Assembly: GCA_028023455.1 (NCBI GenBank)
Contig: JAQFVV010006271.1
Coordinates: 1,984,987 to 2,048,986 of the forward strand
Origin: Epiperipatus broadwayi
Taxonomy: Eukaryota; Onychophora; Udeonychophora; Euonychophora; Peripatidae
Direction of reading: 5' to 3'
DNA: 64,000 nt
Part shown: positions 63,721 to 64,000 of the stretch, piece after piece
Numbering within the stretch: position 1 is the first letter of the stretch
Layout: each line of letters starts with the position of its first letter
Translations under genes and position numbers: made by a program
The notes under the pieces: generated by a model
What the model was told of the DNA's origin: nothing
Databases searched by the model: none
What the model saw: the letters and a program-made list of their open reading frames with translations, nothing else

Positions 63721-64000
63721 GAAAAACTTAGAGTGGGGAATGGAAAATTAAGTGACTAACAGGTTTATTTGGGCATAATTGCTTAGATATTTTTGACTTC
63801 GTTTAAGGACAAGCCACAATACATCACATCCTTGTTTAATAACAGTTTTGTGCTAGTTTAAGAGATGGTGATCATGTGATATACTTTCTTATATCATTTT
63901 CAATTCTTTTCCACACATTTTACAAAATTTGAGATATTCAATCCTTTTTAATGCATCATTTTTTTATAACTTCATATTCCTTCTTTTCTTCATAAATTCC
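63721..64000. other. No feature recognised
   Basis: AT-rich sequence downstream of the LINE, likely its 3' UTR at first. No tail or target duplication could be fixed. Confidence 0.4.

Overview
This looks like a gene-poor, very AT-rich stretch of a metazoan nuclear genome. The evidence is decayed APE-type LINEs, an RTE-type LINE, mariner, Tc1/mariner and hAT-like elements, tRNA-derived SINEs, a decayed C2H2 zinc-finger array, and no bacterial gene organisation. An arthropod or similar invertebrate would fit, but I cannot name the species. I find no intact host gene.

The window is built from three large modules. Module A holds a decayed LINE, a ~70-bp minisatellite and AT-rich sequence. It occurs at about 785-11640 and again, same orientation, at about 51847-59398. 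Module B is an AT-rich unit ending in a long AAT/GAA tract. It occurs at 11847-16522 (+), 29827-33018 (inverted), 33025-37660 (+), and as a worn fragment at about 59690-60215. Module C is an 11.5-kb unit with a dead mariner, a hAT-like element and a fold-back element. It occurs at 17849-29540 (+) and 37661-49128 (inverted).

Together B and C form one giant inverted repeat. The left arm is 17849-33018, the right arm about 33040-49128, and the spacer only 21 bp (33019-33039). The outer C arms look alike with scattered differences, while the inner B arms differ much more. The right-arm B unit is instead nearly identical to the directly oriented B copy 21.2 kb upstream. That near-identity starts at the palindrome centre and stops in the GAA tract. 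A 500-N gap (17349-17848) follows a second, opposed TTC tract and cuts off the left arm.

To the right lie a decayed zinc-finger array (49173-51058, minus), module A' with a 1031-bp Tc1/mariner-type insertion and two SINEs, the worn B fragment, an RTE-type LINE relic (minus), a short fold-back hairpin element (61955-62145) and a better-preserved LINE (62146-63720, plus).

The point of interest is structural: a nested ~31-kb palindrome with hundreds of GAA/TTC triplets placed symmetrically in its arms, whose segment boundaries coincide with non-B-DNA-prone sequence. Whether all of it is real or partly an assembly product can only be settled with spanning reads.
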